A DNA stretch of 58,171 nucleotides from Sphingomonas yunnanensis (GCF_019898765.1 NZ_JAIOKB010000011.1:1-58171), one strand, 5' to 3'. Counted from the first letter of the stretch, positions 7,936-16,064 are shown. The notes: a model not told the origin generated them from the letters alone. Numbers and translations are program-made.

Positions 7936-9000
7936 TCACCGCGCCAGCGGCGCGTGGTCGAGCCGCGGCAACACGTGGCGCGCGAACAGGTCGGCCTCGG
8001 CGGCGTGCGGATAGCCCGAGAGGATGAAGGCGTCGATGCCCTCGGCGCGATAGGCCTCGAGCTTGGCGAGCACCTGGTCGGGGTCGCCGACGATCGCGGC
8101 GCCACAGCCCGAGCGCGCGCGGCCGATGCCGGTCCACAGATTGGCCTCGGCATAGCCGTCGTCGCTGCCCTCGCGCAGCTCGGCCTGCCGCCGCACGCCG
8201 GCCGACTGCGAGTCGAGCGAACGCGCGCGGATCGCGGCGCCGGTGGCGTCGTCGAGCCGTGACAGCAGCCGGTCCGCGGCGTCGCGCGCCTCGGCTTCGC
8301 TCTCGCGCACCACGACATGGACGCGATAGCCGAAGCGCAGCGTCCGCCCCTTCGCCGCGGCGCGCGCCCGCAGATCGGCGATGATGCCGCGCACGCCCTC
8401 GATCGTGTCGGGCCACATCAGATAGACGTCGGCCTGCTCGGCCGCGGCGTCGCGCGCCGCCTCGGACAGGCCGCCGAAATAGAGCAAAGGGCAGCGCCCC
8501 AGCGTGGTGGTGACGCCGGGCGGATCGAGCTGGAGCTGCCAGAACTCGCCCTGATGGTCGAGCGACTTGCCGTCGAGCAGCGTGCGCAGGATCTGCATCG
8601 CCTCGACGGTGCGGCGATAGCGCGGCGCGCTCTCCAGCGTCTCGCCGGGCAGGTCGCTCGAGATGATGTTGACGGTCAGCCGGCCGCCCAGCATCCGGTC
8701 GATCGTCGCGATCTGGCGCGCGAGCTGCGGCGGCCAGCTCTCGCCGACGCGCACCGCCATCAGCAGCCACAGGCGACGCAGCAGCGGCGCGATGGCCGCG
8801 GCGAAGGCTGTGGTGTCGATCCCGAGCGTGTAGCCCGAGGGCAGCAGGATATTGTCGAAGCCGCCGCTCTCCGCCTGGAGCGCGATGTCGCGGCAATGTT
8901 CCCAGGACGAGCGCAGCCGCTCGTCGGGAACGCCGAGGAACTCATAATCGTCGTCGCACAGCGCCGAGAACCAGCTCACCTCGCACGGCGCGCGCGTCAT
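7936..9000 (-). CDS. SsuD-like FMNH2-dependent monooxygenase (LLM class)
   Basis: 354 residues from the ATG at 9000, full length for the alkanesulfonate monooxygenase (SsuD) branch of luciferase-like flavoenzymes. These use reduced FMN and O2 to cleave a C-S bond, giving an aldehyde and sulfite. Conserved near the C-terminal half are the Arg and His of FGYRVHV (SsuD Arg226 and His228), the Arg-bearing segment after NLWTGIG, and the Tyr of LSGYPH. The SsuD His11 position appears to be Cys (WFSALC). The start overlaps the stop of the upstream aldo-keto reductase by four bases (ATGA), so the two are translationally coupled. No dedicated flavin reductase is adjacent. Alternatives are other sulfonates or a sulfosugar monooxygenase (SmoC type). 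Confidence 0.85.
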   Translation of the reverse strand: MTRAPCEVSWFSALCDDDYEFLGVPDERLRSSWEHCRDIALQAESGGFDNILLPSGYTLGIDTTAFAAAIAPLLRRLWLLMAVRVGESWPPQLARQIATIDRMLGGRLTVNIISSDLPGETLESAPRYRRTVEAMQILRTLLDGKSLDHQGEFWQLQLDPPGVTTTLGRCPLLYFGGLSEAARDAAAEQADVYLMWPDTIEGVRGIIADLRARAAAKGRTLRFGYRVHVVVRESEAEARDAADRLLSRLDDATGAAIRARSLDSQSAGVRRQAELREGSDDGYAEANLWTGIGRARSGCGAAIVGDPDQVLAKLEAYRAEGIDAFILSGYPHAAEADLFARHVLPRLDHAPLAR

Positions 9001-9905
9001 GGCAGTTTCTCCCCGGTGCCGGCCTCGAGCACGGCGTACCAGCGCGCGCGCGTCCACTCGACCTTGTAGGCGTCCGCGGCGGCGCGCAGCCGCGCCGGGT
9101 TCTGCGAGCCGATGATCGGGATCACCCGCGCGGGATGCGCCATCACCCAGGACAGCGCCGCGGTGGCCGCGTCGACCCCGAACGCGGCGCCCTGCTCGGC
9201 CAGCAGCCGCCCCGCCGGGTGCGACGGGTCGGCCAGCCGCCCGCCGCCGAGCGGTGACCAGGCGAGCACCGCGAGGTCGAGCCGCATCGCCTGGTCGAGC
9301 ACGCCGTCGAACAATGGCGCGGCGCGCAGCGGCGAGAACTCGGGCTGCGTGCTCGCCAGCGGCAGCGCGAGGAAGGACTGGAGCGCCTCCAGCTCATGCA
9401 CCGAATGGTTGGACACACCGAGCGCGCGCACCTTGCCGCTCTCCACCATCCGGGTCAGGGCGGCGGCGACCTCCTGCGGGTGGGTGAGGAAGTCGCGGCG
9501 GTGGACCTGATAGAGGTCGATCACCTCGACGCCGAGGCGGCGCAATGAGTCGTCGAGCGCGTCGGCGAGATAGTCGGCGCCCGAATTGTACGGGATGCCG
9601 GGCCGGATGCCGCCTTTGGTCGCGATCACCATGGGGTCGCGCAGCGCGCGCTCCTCGGCGAGCGCGCGGCCGAACAGTTCCTCGGCCGAGCCGAAGCCCG
9701 CCGGCACGTCGGCACCGTAGATATCGGCGGTGTCGAACAGCGTGATCCCGGCCTCGAGCGCGGCGTCGATCAGCGCGCGCACCGGCCCGGTGTCGTCGCC
9801 GGCGAGACGCCACATGCCCCAGGCGAGCGGTGAGACGGTCAGCCCGCTCTTGCCGAGCGGGCGCGGTTGGTTCGATAGGCGCAGCGTCGTCATCCGCGGC
9901 GGCAT
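8997..9905 (-). CDS. Aldo-keto reductase (YdhF-like/AKR superfamily)
   Basis: 302 residues from the ATG at 9905 (298 from the ATG at 9893; neither has a clear SD). It is an NADPH-dependent TIM-barrel carbonyl reductase. The catalytic Asp and Tyr are in FDTADIYG, the Lys in IATKGGI and the His in YQVHRRDF. The cofactor-side motifs VSNHS, LAWSPLGGG and IPIIGSQ are also present. Its stop overlaps the start of the SsuD-like monooxygenase (ATGA). An AKR coupled to an SsuD-like monooxygenase is the arrangement seen for 6-oxo-glucose reductase and sulfoquinovose monooxygenase in the sulfo-SMO pathway. That assignment is inference; a generic sugar or aldehyde reductase is the cautious call. Confidence 0.85.
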   Translation of the reverse strand: MPPRMTTLRLSNQPRPLGKSGLTVSPLAWGMWRLAGDDTGPVRALIDAALEAGITLFDTADIYGADVPAGFGSAEELFGRALAEERALRDPMVIATKGGIRPGIPYNSGADYLADALDDSLRRLGVEVIDLYQVHRRDFLTHPQEVAAALTRMVESGKVRALGVSNHSVHELEALQSFLALPLASTQPEFSPLRAAPLFDGVLDQAMRLDLAVLAWSPLGGGRLADPSHPAGRLLAEQGAAFGVDAATAALSWVMAHPARVIPIIGSQNPARLRAAADAYKVEWTRARWYAVLEAGTGEKLP

Positions 9906-9923
9906 GGCACAGGGTTGGACGTG

Positions 9924-11012
9924 ATGGTAGCCGAGATCAGGTACGGATTGGTCGGCACGGGCATGATGGGGGTCGAGCACCTCCGCAACATCGCGCTGGT
10001 GCCCGGCGCGCGCGTCGTCGCCCTCGCCGATCCGGTGCCGACCTCGCTCGGCTGGGCGCGCGACGCGCTCGACGACGCCGCGGTGGGCGCGACCGCGTAT
10101 GATTCGGCCGGGGCCCTGGCGCGCGACGCCGAGGTCGATGCGATCGTGATCGCCTCGCCCAACCACACCCACCGCGCCGTGCTGGACCCGCTGTTCGCCA
10201 CCGACGCCGCGATCCTGTGCGAGAAGCCGCTCGCCACCACGCTCGACGACGCGCGCTGGATCGTCGATCGGGCCGCGGCGCGTGCGGCACCGTTCTGGAC
10301 CGGCATGGAATATCGCTTCATGCCGCCCGCCGCCGCCTTCATCGCGCAGGTGCACGCCGGGCGGGTCGGCGCGCTGCGCATGCTGTCGATCCGCGAGCAC
10401 CGCTTTCCCTTCCTCGGGAAGGTCGGCGACTGGAACCGCTTCGCGCGCAACACCGGCGGCACGATGGTGGAGAAATGCTGCCATTTCTTCGACCTGATGC
10501 GCGTCATCACCGGCGCCGAGCCGGTGCGGGTCCACTGCTCGGGCGCGATGGACGTCAACCATCTCGACGAGCGCTACCGCGGCGAGCGGCCCGACATCAT
10601 CGACAACAGCTTCACCACGGTCGATTTCAGCAACGGCGTCCGCGCGATGCTCGACCTGTGCATGTTCGCCGACGGCGCCGAGCACCAGGAGGAGATGAGC
10701 GCCACCGGCGACGCCGCGCGGCTCGACGTACTGATCCCGCCGGGCGAGCTGGTCTTCTCGCCGCGCACCGGCTTCGGCAACCCCAAGCGAGTGGAGCGCG
10801 CCACCGTGGCGATCGACCCGGTCGCGCACGCCGCCGGCAGCCACGAGGGCGCGACCTATTACCAGCATCTCGCCTTCGCCGCCGCGGTGCGCGGCGAGGC
10901 GCCGGTGCAGGTGAGTGCGGAGGACGGGCTGCGCGCGGTCGCGATCGGGGTCGCCGCCGAGATCAGCGCGCGCGAGCACCGCGTCGTCGAGATGAGGGAG
11001 CTGGGGTTGTGA
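9924..11012 (+). CDS. Gfo/Idh/MocA family NAD(P)-dependent oxidoreductase or glycosidase-like protein
   Basis: 362 residues from the ATG at 9924, with AGGG at 9911-9914 as SD. The Rossmann domain starts with GLVGTGMMGVEHL (about 9-21). The conserved EKP motif (CEKPLATT, near residue 92) and GGTMVEKCCHFFD (near 175-187) carry the family's Lys and His. Members oxidise sugars, inositols or sugar acids; a distant branch (GH109/GH188) uses NAD to cleave glycosides. The gene is divergent from the AKR-SsuD pair with only 18 bp between start codons, and its stop overlaps the GTG of the next gene. Substrate unknown. In the sulfosugar model it could be an NAD-dependent sulfoquinovosidase or a sugar dehydrogenase. 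Confidence 0.82.
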   Translation: MVAEIRYGLVGTGMMGVEHLRNIALVPGARVVALADPVPTSLGWARDALDDAAVGATAYDSAGALARDAEVDAIVIASPNHTHRAVLDPLFATDAAILCEKPLATTLDDARWIVDRAAARAAPFWTGMEYRFMPPAAAFIAQVHAGRVGALRMLSIREHRFPFLGKVGDWNRFARNTGGTMVEKCCHFFDLMRVITGAEPVRVHCSGAMDVNHLDERYRGERPDIIDNSFTTVDFSNGVRAMLDLCMFADGAEHQEEMSATGDAARLDVLIPPGELVFSPRTGFGNPKRVERATVAIDPVAHAAGSHEGATYYQHLAFAAAVRGEAPVQVSAEDGLRAVAIGVAAEISAREHRVVEMRELGL

Positions 11013-12376
11013 GCCTCGTCCAGCCTGGCGACCACGTCGCGATCGTCGGCGGCGGCTTCTCGGGCACGCTGCTGGCGATCAACCTCGTCCGCCACGACGG
11101 CCCCCGCGCCACGCTGATCGAGCGCCGTCCCGCCCAGGTCGCGCGCGGCGTCGCCTACAGCGCGGCGCACGACGAGCATCTGCTCAACGTCCGCGCCGGC
11201 AACATGAGCGCGCTGCCCGACGATCCCGACCATTTCGTCCGCTGGCTGGAGGGCGAGGGGCTGGGCGAGCGCACCACCTTCGTGCCGCGCAAGATCTACG
11301 GCCGCTATCTCCGCGCGATGCTCGAGGAGGCCGCCGCGGCCAACCCCGAGCGGCTGACGCTGGTGACGGGCGAGGTCTGCGCGCTCGACTGCGACCCGCG
11401 CGGCTTCACACTGACACTGGCCGAGGGCGGGCGCGTGGCGGCCGATGTCGCGGTGCTCGCGCTTGGCAACCTCCCGCCGCACGGCCCGCCCGGGCTCGAC
11501 CCCGCGACGCTGCCGGACGGCTGCTACCGCGCGGATCCCTGGGCGGGCGACATCGCCGAAGGGCTGTCTGATGACGACGAGGTGGTGCTGGTCGGCACCG
11601 GACTCACCGCGATCGACGCCGCACTGCTGCTCGATGCGGCAGGGTTCCGCGGCCGCATCCTCGCACTGTCACGCCGCGGCCTGGTGCCGCGCCGCCACGC
11701 CGACGGCGCGCCGCGACCGGGGCTGAGCGAGCGGCCCGCGGCGACGCTCTCGGCGCTAGTGCGCGCGGTGCGCGACCGCGCCGAGGCGATCGGCTGGCGC
11801 GCCGCGGTCGACGAGCTGCGCCCGGTCACCCAGATGATGTGGGGCAGCGCCGACGCGGCGACGCGCGCGCGCTTCCTCCGCCACCTGCGGCCCTATTGGG
11901 ACGTGCATCGCCACCGGCTCGCGCCCGCGGTGGCGGGTCGGATCGACGCGCTGGTGGAGGCGGGGCGGCTGCGCTTCGCCGCGGGCAGGCTGGTCGGGGC
12001 GGAGGCGGACGGCACCCAGGCGCTGCTGCGCTGGCGCGCGCGCGGCGGCGAGGCGGTGACGACGACGCGCGCGGCGCGCATCGTCAACTGCACCGGCCCG
12101 CAGGGCGACCTGCTGCGCTCGCGCGAGCCGCTGATCCGCCAGCTGCTCGCCGCGGGGATGATCCGACCCGACGAGCTGCGGATCGGCCTCGACGTCGACC
12201 GCCAGTCGCGCGTCGCCGCCGCCGATGGCGGAATCAGCGACCGGCTCTACTGCATCGGACCGATGACCCGCGGCGAGCTGTGGGAGGTGGTGGCGGTGCC
12301 CGACATCCGCCAGCAGAACTGGACGCTCGCGCGCCGCCTCGCCAACGCTCAATGGGTCGGCGGCGAGGGCCTGTGA
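11009..12376 (+). CDS. FAD/NAD(P)-binding protein, YdhS-like (COG4529)
   Basis: 455 residues from a GTG at 11009 that overlaps the previous stop (GTGA). The N-terminal dinucleotide motif VAIVGGGFSGTLLA (about residues 10-23) and a second Rossmann motif VVLVGTGLTAIDAAL (about 190-204) show binding of two nucleotides. VARGVAYS and HLLNVRAGNMSA are typical of this uncharacterised family, as is the C-terminal LYCIGPMTRGELWE. It should be a soluble flavoprotein oxidoreductase or hydroxylase, coupled to the Gfo/Idh gene and divergent from an FMNH2-requiring monooxygenase. A role in supplying electrons to that enzyme is possible but unproven. No specific reaction is known to me. Confidence 0.8.
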   Translation: MSLVQPGDHVAIVGGGFSGTLLAINLVRHDGPRATLIERRPAQVARGVAYSAAHDEHLLNVRAGNMSALPDDPDHFVRWLEGEGLGERTTFVPRKIYGRYLRAMLEEAAAANPERLTLVTGEVCALDCDPRGFTLTLAEGGRVAADVAVLALGNLPPHGPPGLDPATLPDGCYRADPWAGDIAEGLSDDDEVVLVGTGLTAIDAALLLDAAGFRGRILALSRRGLVPRRHADGAPRPGLSERPAATLSALVRAVRDRAEAIGWRAAVDELRPVTQMMWGSADAATRARFLRHLRPYWDVHRHRLAPAVAGRIDALVEAGRLRFAAGRLVGAEADGTQALLRWRARGGEAVTTTRAARIVNCTGPQGDLLRSREPLIRQLLAAGMIRPDELRIGLDVDRQSRVAAADGGISDRLYCIGPMTRGELWEVVAVPDIRQQNWTLARRLANAQWVGGEGL

Positions 12377-12380
12377 GTAG

Positions 12381-12408
12381 CCGTGCTCCTGCATAGGCAG
12401 GAGCCTGG
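12381..12408. repeat. Half copy of the 81-bp palindrome family
   Basis: CCGTGCTCCTGCATAGGCAG then GAGCCTGG: a hairpin with stem CTCCTGC facing GCAGGAG, immediately after the stop of the FAD/NAD(P) gene. Position and shape would allow it to stabilise or end the transcript. The remaining 160 bp before the thioesterase hold no gene that I can see. Confidence 0.6.
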
Positions 12409-12568
12409 AGCGCTCAACGCGGCGTTCAGCGCATCAGGGTTGTCACGTCCGCGGCAGCGCGCGAGCGTCCGGATTGGCGCGTCATAACAATGCAGCGCGG
12501 GTCACCGGCGCATTGTGCGGCGCGGCGCGATCCCGTACGGTCGGCGTTCGCCACCGGAAGACCGACTC

Positions 12569-12982
12569 ATGACCGCGCACGCGCACGAATATCCCGTTCA
12601 TGTCGCGGACGAGGACATCGATTTCATGGGCCACGTCAACAACGCGGTCTACCTCAAGTGGGTCCAGGCCGCGGTGATGGACTATTGGGAGCGGGTCGCG
12701 CCGCCCGAGGCGGTGGCGCAGCACCTCTGGGTCGCGCTCAAGCATGAGATCACCTACCGGCGCCCCACCTTCCTCGAGGACGGCATCGTCGCCGAGGTGA
12801 TCGCGGAGAAGGCGCAGGGCGCACGCACCTTCTTCAGCACGATGTTCAAGCGCGGCGAGGAGATCGTCGCCGAGGTGAGCAGCGTGTGGTGCTGCCTCGA
12901 CGCCGCGACGCAGCGCCCGGCGCGGCTCGCCAAGGACGTGATCGCGCGCTTCGTCGCCGAGCCCGGCACCGCGCGCGGTTGA
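12569..12982 (+). CDS. Hotdog-fold acyl-CoA thioesterase (4HBT family)
   Basis: 137 residues from the ATG at 12569, chosen because GGAAG lies 8 bases upstream and because the hotdog fold begins at once. The active-site motif DIDFMGHVNNAVYLKW (about residues 15-30) carries the catalytic Asp and the GHVNN loop of 4-hydroxybenzoyl-CoA thioesterase relatives. It should hydrolyse an acyl- or aryl-CoA in the cytoplasm. It stands alone, 53 bp before the kinase gene on the same strand, and nothing nearby reveals its substrate. Confidence 0.85.
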   Translation: MTAHAHEYPVHVADEDIDFMGHVNNAVYLKWVQAAVMDYWERVAPPEAVAQHLWVALKHEITYRRPTFLEDGIVAEVIAEKAQGARTFFSTMFKRGEEIVAEVSSVWCCLDAATQRPARLAKDVIARFVAEPGTARG

Positions 12983-13035
12983 CGCCGCCGCCCCCAGCCC
13001 CGACACACGGCGGGACAACGGGGTAGGGGAGAGCG

Positions 13036-14034
13036 ATGGGCAGGCTGCTGGCATTCGGCGAGGTGATGCTGCGGCTGTCGCCGCCGGGGCGCGAGCTGCT
13101 GCTCCAGTCGCCGCGGCTCGATGTCTGGGTCGCGGGCGCCGAGGCCAATGTCGTCACCCAGCTCGCCTGCCTGGGCCACGACGTCGCCTTCGCCAGCCGC
13201 GTGCCCGACAATGATCTCGGCCGCGCCGCGCTGCGCACGCTGCGCGCGCACGGCGTCGACGTCTCGCCTGTCGCGCTCGGCGGCGAGCGCATCGGGCTCT
13301 ATTTTGCTACCACCGGCGCGGGCCTGCGCGCGACCGAGGTGGTGTACGACCGCGCTCACTCCGCCTTCGCCGAGGCACCGGCCGAGTCCTGGGACTGGGA
13401 CCGGCTGCTCGACGGCGTCGACCGGCTGCATCTCTCCGGCATCACCCCAGCGCTCGGGCCCATACCGGCGCGCAGCGCGGTGGCCGCGGCCGAGGCAGCG
13501 GCGGCGCGCGGCATCGCGGTGTCGTTCGACGGAAATTGGCGCGGCAAGCTGTGGGCGCGCTGGAACGGCGACCCGCGCGCGATCCTCGGCGACATCGTCC
13601 GCCACGCTGACCTGATGTTCGGCAACCACCGCGACGTCGCGCTGCTGCTCGGCCGCGACGATCTCGCCGGCGACCCGCGCCGTGCCGCGGAGGCCGCCTT
13701 CGACGCCTTCCCTACGCTGCGGACGATCGCCTCCACCGCGCGGCACGTCGAGCACGTCGACCTCAACCGACTGTCCGCGCGCATCGACACGCGCGAGGGG
13801 GCGGTCGAGAGCGAGGAGGTGGTGCTCGCCGGCATCGTCGACCGTATCGGTGGCGGCGACGCCTTCGCCGCCGGGGTGCTCCACGCGCTACGTCGGGGTG
13901 AGAATGCCGAAGCGGCGGCGCGGAGCGGGCTGGCGCTCGCGGCGCTCAAACACTCGCTGCCGGGCGACGCGGGGCTGTTCCGCCAGGCCGACCTCGACGC
14001 CTTCCTGGGCGGCGAGCTCGACGTACGGCGCTAG
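13036..14034 (+). CDS. kdgK: PfkB-family sugar kinase, 2-keto-3-deoxygluconate kinase type
   Basis: 332 residues. The N-terminal GEVMLRLSPPG, the first ribokinase signature region GAEANVVTQLACLG (about 38-51) and the C-terminal catalytic segment DRIGGGDAFAAG (with the base Asp near 275) define a PfkB kinase. The opening sequence and GGGD form resemble KdgK, which makes KDPG for the Entner-Doudoroff route. GGGAGAG lies just before the ATG at 13036. It sits among sugar genes, which suits a role in sugar-acid catabolism. Fructokinase or another ketose kinase activity cannot be excluded. Confidence 0.75.
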   Translation: MGRLLAFGEVMLRLSPPGRELLLQSPRLDVWVAGAEANVVTQLACLGHDVAFASRVPDNDLGRAALRTLRAHGVDVSPVALGGERIGLYFATTGAGLRATEVVYDRAHSAFAEAPAESWDWDRLLDGVDRLHLSGITPALGPIPARSAVAAAEAAAARGIAVSFDGNWRGKLWARWNGDPRAILGDIVRHADLMFGNHRDVALLLGRDDLAGDPRRAAEAAFDAFPTLRTIASTARHVEHVDLNRLSARIDTREGAVESEEVVLAGIVDRIGGGDAFAAGVLHALRRGENAEAAARSGLALAALKHSLPGDAGLFRQADLDAFLGGELDVRR

Positions 14035-14052
14035 GCGCCTGACGGGACGGCG

Positions 14053-14134
14053 CCGGGCTCCTGCACACGCAGGAGCCGAGTGTTCCTCACGCCGACGCCC
14101 GCGGCTCCGGGCTTCCGCGTGCGCAGGCGCACGG
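14053..14134. repeat. 82-bp palindrome, degenerate copy of the 81-bp family
   Basis: Left hairpin GGGCTCCTGCACACGCAGGA and a weaker right arm CCGCGTGCGCAGGCGCACGG. It occupies most of the 124-bp gap between the convergent kinase and RBBP9-like genes. Confidence 0.55.
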
Positions 14135-14158
14135 CTCGAGCGGCTCGGCGAGCGTCCG

Positions 14159-14746
14159 CTACCGTCGCCCGATCAGTGCCTCAGCGCGCGCGACCTCGTG
14201 CGCGGCGACCTGATGGGTGACGCGAAGGAACAGTCGCTGCGCCTGCTGCCATGCGCCGCGATCGTCCGCGACGCTGCGCACGCGCCGGCCGGCGACGAGC
14301 TGGCTGCCCCAGGCGTCGAGCGTCGAGCGGATCGCCGCCTCGTCATGCTGCGGCTGGATCACCACCGAGGGGAAGGGCAGCGGCGTGCCCGGCGAGGCGA
14401 ACAGGCCGGGGTCGCCGTCGGCGCCGATCTCCTCACCGCGCGGGGCGAACAGCAGCGCGCCCGCGATCCGCGACACATAGTCGGCGGGCGAGAGCCGCCC
14501 CCACCAGGCGCTAGCGGCGCAGCCCAGTCCGTCCGCGATCAGCAGCACCGGACGCTGCGTCGCGCACACCGCCTGGTCGACCTTTGCCGCCCAGATCTTG
14601 CGATCGGCACGCGATCGTACCGTGAGGGGCAGCGCGCGCGGATCGTCGGCGGGCCAGCCGAACATCGTCTTCCAGGTCGGCACCGGACGCGCCGAATCGT
14701 TGATCGCGAGCACGGCGAACGGGCCCGAGTCGGCGATGGCGAACAT
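14159..14746 (-). CDS. RBBP9/YdeN-like alpha/beta hydrolase lacking the nucleophile
   Basis: 195 residues from the ATG at 14746, preferred over an in-frame ATG at 14764 because GGGAG stands 6 bases upstream. The best family fit is the small RBBP9/YdeN serine-hydrolase group: the segment VLLIADGLGCAASAWW aligns with the usual VxLVAHSLGCxLxxxW, and IAGALLFAP and LPFPSVVI also fit. The catalytic Ser is Gly here and the neighbouring His is Asp. The expected C-terminal GHINAES-type His is not visible (DDRGAWQ instead), although an Asp remains (QPQHDE). It is therefore probably not a hydrolase. It is a single gene convergent with the kinase and divergent from the beta-oxidation operon. Function unknown. 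Confidence 0.6.
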   Translation of the reverse strand: MFAIADSGPFAVLAINDSARPVPTWKTMFGWPADDPRALPLTVRSRADRKIWAAKVDQAVCATQRPVLLIADGLGCAASAWWGRLSPADYVSRIAGALLFAPRGEEIGADGDPGLFASPGTPLPFPSVVIQPQHDEAAIRSTLDAWGSQLVAGRRVRSVADDRGAWQQAQRLFLRVTHQVAAHEVARAEALIGRR

Positions 14747-14875
14747 GATCGTCTCCCACGGCATCGGTATCGACAGGCTAGGCTAGCCGATCGCGGGAGC
14801 GAGTCCAGATGCACTTGGCATCGCAGCAGTTCTTCTATCATCGCCGCGTGGCGGCACGACAAGCTTGAGCCCGCA

Positions 14876-14891
14876 TTGACGTTGACGTAAG
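14876..14891 (+). promoter_or_regulatory. Candidate MerR-type (LiuR/FadP-like) operator
   Basis: TTGACGTTGACGTAAG has the near-palindromic form TTnACGT..ACGTnAA known for MerR-family regulators of fatty-acid and branched-chain amino-acid degradation in proteobacteria. It lies 35 bp upstream of the thiolase start, a good position to control the thiolase-FadN pair. The match is by eye from memory of the consensus. Confidence 0.4.
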
Positions 14892-14926
14892 CGGCATCCA
14901 ACGAACTCGGACTCGAGAGGAATGAG

Positions 14927-16063
14927 ATGAGCAACGTCGTGATCGCCGGCTACGCCCGGTCGCCCTTCCAGCTCGCGGGCAAGGGCGAGCTGGCGCGGGT
15001 CCGCCCCGACGACCTCGCCGCGCAGGTGATCCGCGGGCTGCTGGAGAAGACGAAGGTCGATCCCGCCGCGATCGAGGACATCATCCTGGGCTGCGCCTTC
15101 CCTGAGGGCGAACAGGGGCTCAACGTCGCGCGGCTGGTCGGTTTGCTCGCCGACCTGCCGCTGTCGGTCGGCGGCATGACGGTGAACCGCTTCTGCGGCT
15201 CGTCGATGAGCGCGATCCATATCGCCATGGGGCAGATCCAGATCGGCGCGGGCGAGGCGTTCATCTGCGCCGGGCTCGAGTCGATGAGCCGCATTCCGAT
15301 GGGCGGCTACAATCCGCTGCCCAGCCCCGAACTCGCCGCCAAGAGCCCGGGCGCGTACATAGGGATGGGCCAGACCGCCGAGAATGTCGCGCAGCAGTAT
15401 CAGATCACGCGAGCCGAGCAGGAGGCCTTCGCAGTAAAGAGCCAGCAGAAGGCCGCCACAGCGCGCGCCGAGGGCCGGCTCGCCGAGGAAATCGTGCCGA
15501 TCCGCACCAAGAAGGGGGAGGTGACGCAGGACGGCATCATCCGCCCGGAGACTACCGCCGAGGTGCTGGCCGGGCTCAAGCCCGCGTTCAGCGCGGACGG
15601 CTCGGTGACCGCGGGGACGTCCTCGCCGCTCACCGACGGCGCCAGCGCGGTGCTGGTCACTTCGGAGGCGTTCGCGGCGAAGCACGGGCTCAAGGTGCTG
15701 GCGCGGATCGTGTCGGTCGGCGTGGCGGGCTGCGCGCCCGAGACGATGGGGCTGGGGCCGATCGGCGCCTCGAAGAAGGCGCTGGAGCGCGCCGGGATCG
15801 CCGCGGGCGACCTCGACGTGGTCGAGATCAACGAGGCCTTCGCCAGCCAGGCGATCGCCTGCATCCGCGACCTGGGTCTCAAGGAGGAGACGATCAACCT
15901 CGACGGCGGCGCGATCGCGATCGGCCACCCGCTCGGCGCCACCGGCGCGCGCATCGTCGGCAAGGCGGCGGCTTTGCTCGAGCGCGAGGGCGGCCGCTTC
16001 GCGCTGGCGACGCAGTGTATCGGTGGCGGGCAGGGTATCGCCACGGTGCTGGAGCGGGTGTGA
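14927..16063 (+). CDS. fadA: Acetyl-CoA acyltransferase (3-ketoacyl-CoA thiolase)
   Basis: 378 residues, full length for degradative thiolases, which cleave 3-ketoacyl-CoA to acetyl-CoA and a shortened acyl-CoA. The acylated Cys lies in NRFCGSSM (near residue 89), the His in AIAIGHPLGATGAR, and the second Cys in ATQCIGGGQG near the C-terminus. The SD GAGAGGAATGAG precedes the ATG. It is followed after one base by the FadN-like gene, and together they form the last three steps of beta-oxidation. A MerR-type operator candidate lies upstream. Confidence 0.93.
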   Translation: MSNVVIAGYARSPFQLAGKGELARVRPDDLAAQVIRGLLEKTKVDPAAIEDIILGCAFPEGEQGLNVARLVGLLADLPLSVGGMTVNRFCGSSMSAIHIAMGQIQIGAGEAFICAGLESMSRIPMGGYNPLPSPELAAKSPGAYIGMGQTAENVAQQYQITRAEQEAFAVKSQQKAATARAEGRLAEEIVPIRTKKGEVTQDGIIRPETTAEVLAGLKPAFSADGSVTAGTSSPLTDGASAVLVTSEAFAAKHGLKVLARIVSVGVAGCAPETMGLGPIGASKKALERAGIAAGDLDVVEINEAFASQAIACIRDLGLKEETINLDGGAIAIGHPLGATGARIVGKAAALLEREGGRFALATQCIGGGQGIATVLERV

Positions 16064-16064
16064 C

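Noticed and set aside
7936..9057. Upstream in-frame start at 9057 for the SsuD-like gene.
   Set aside because: The extra 19 residues are Arg-rich and lie inside the aldo-keto reductase gene. The ATG at 9000 makes a standard ATGA overlap and begins where the fold begins.
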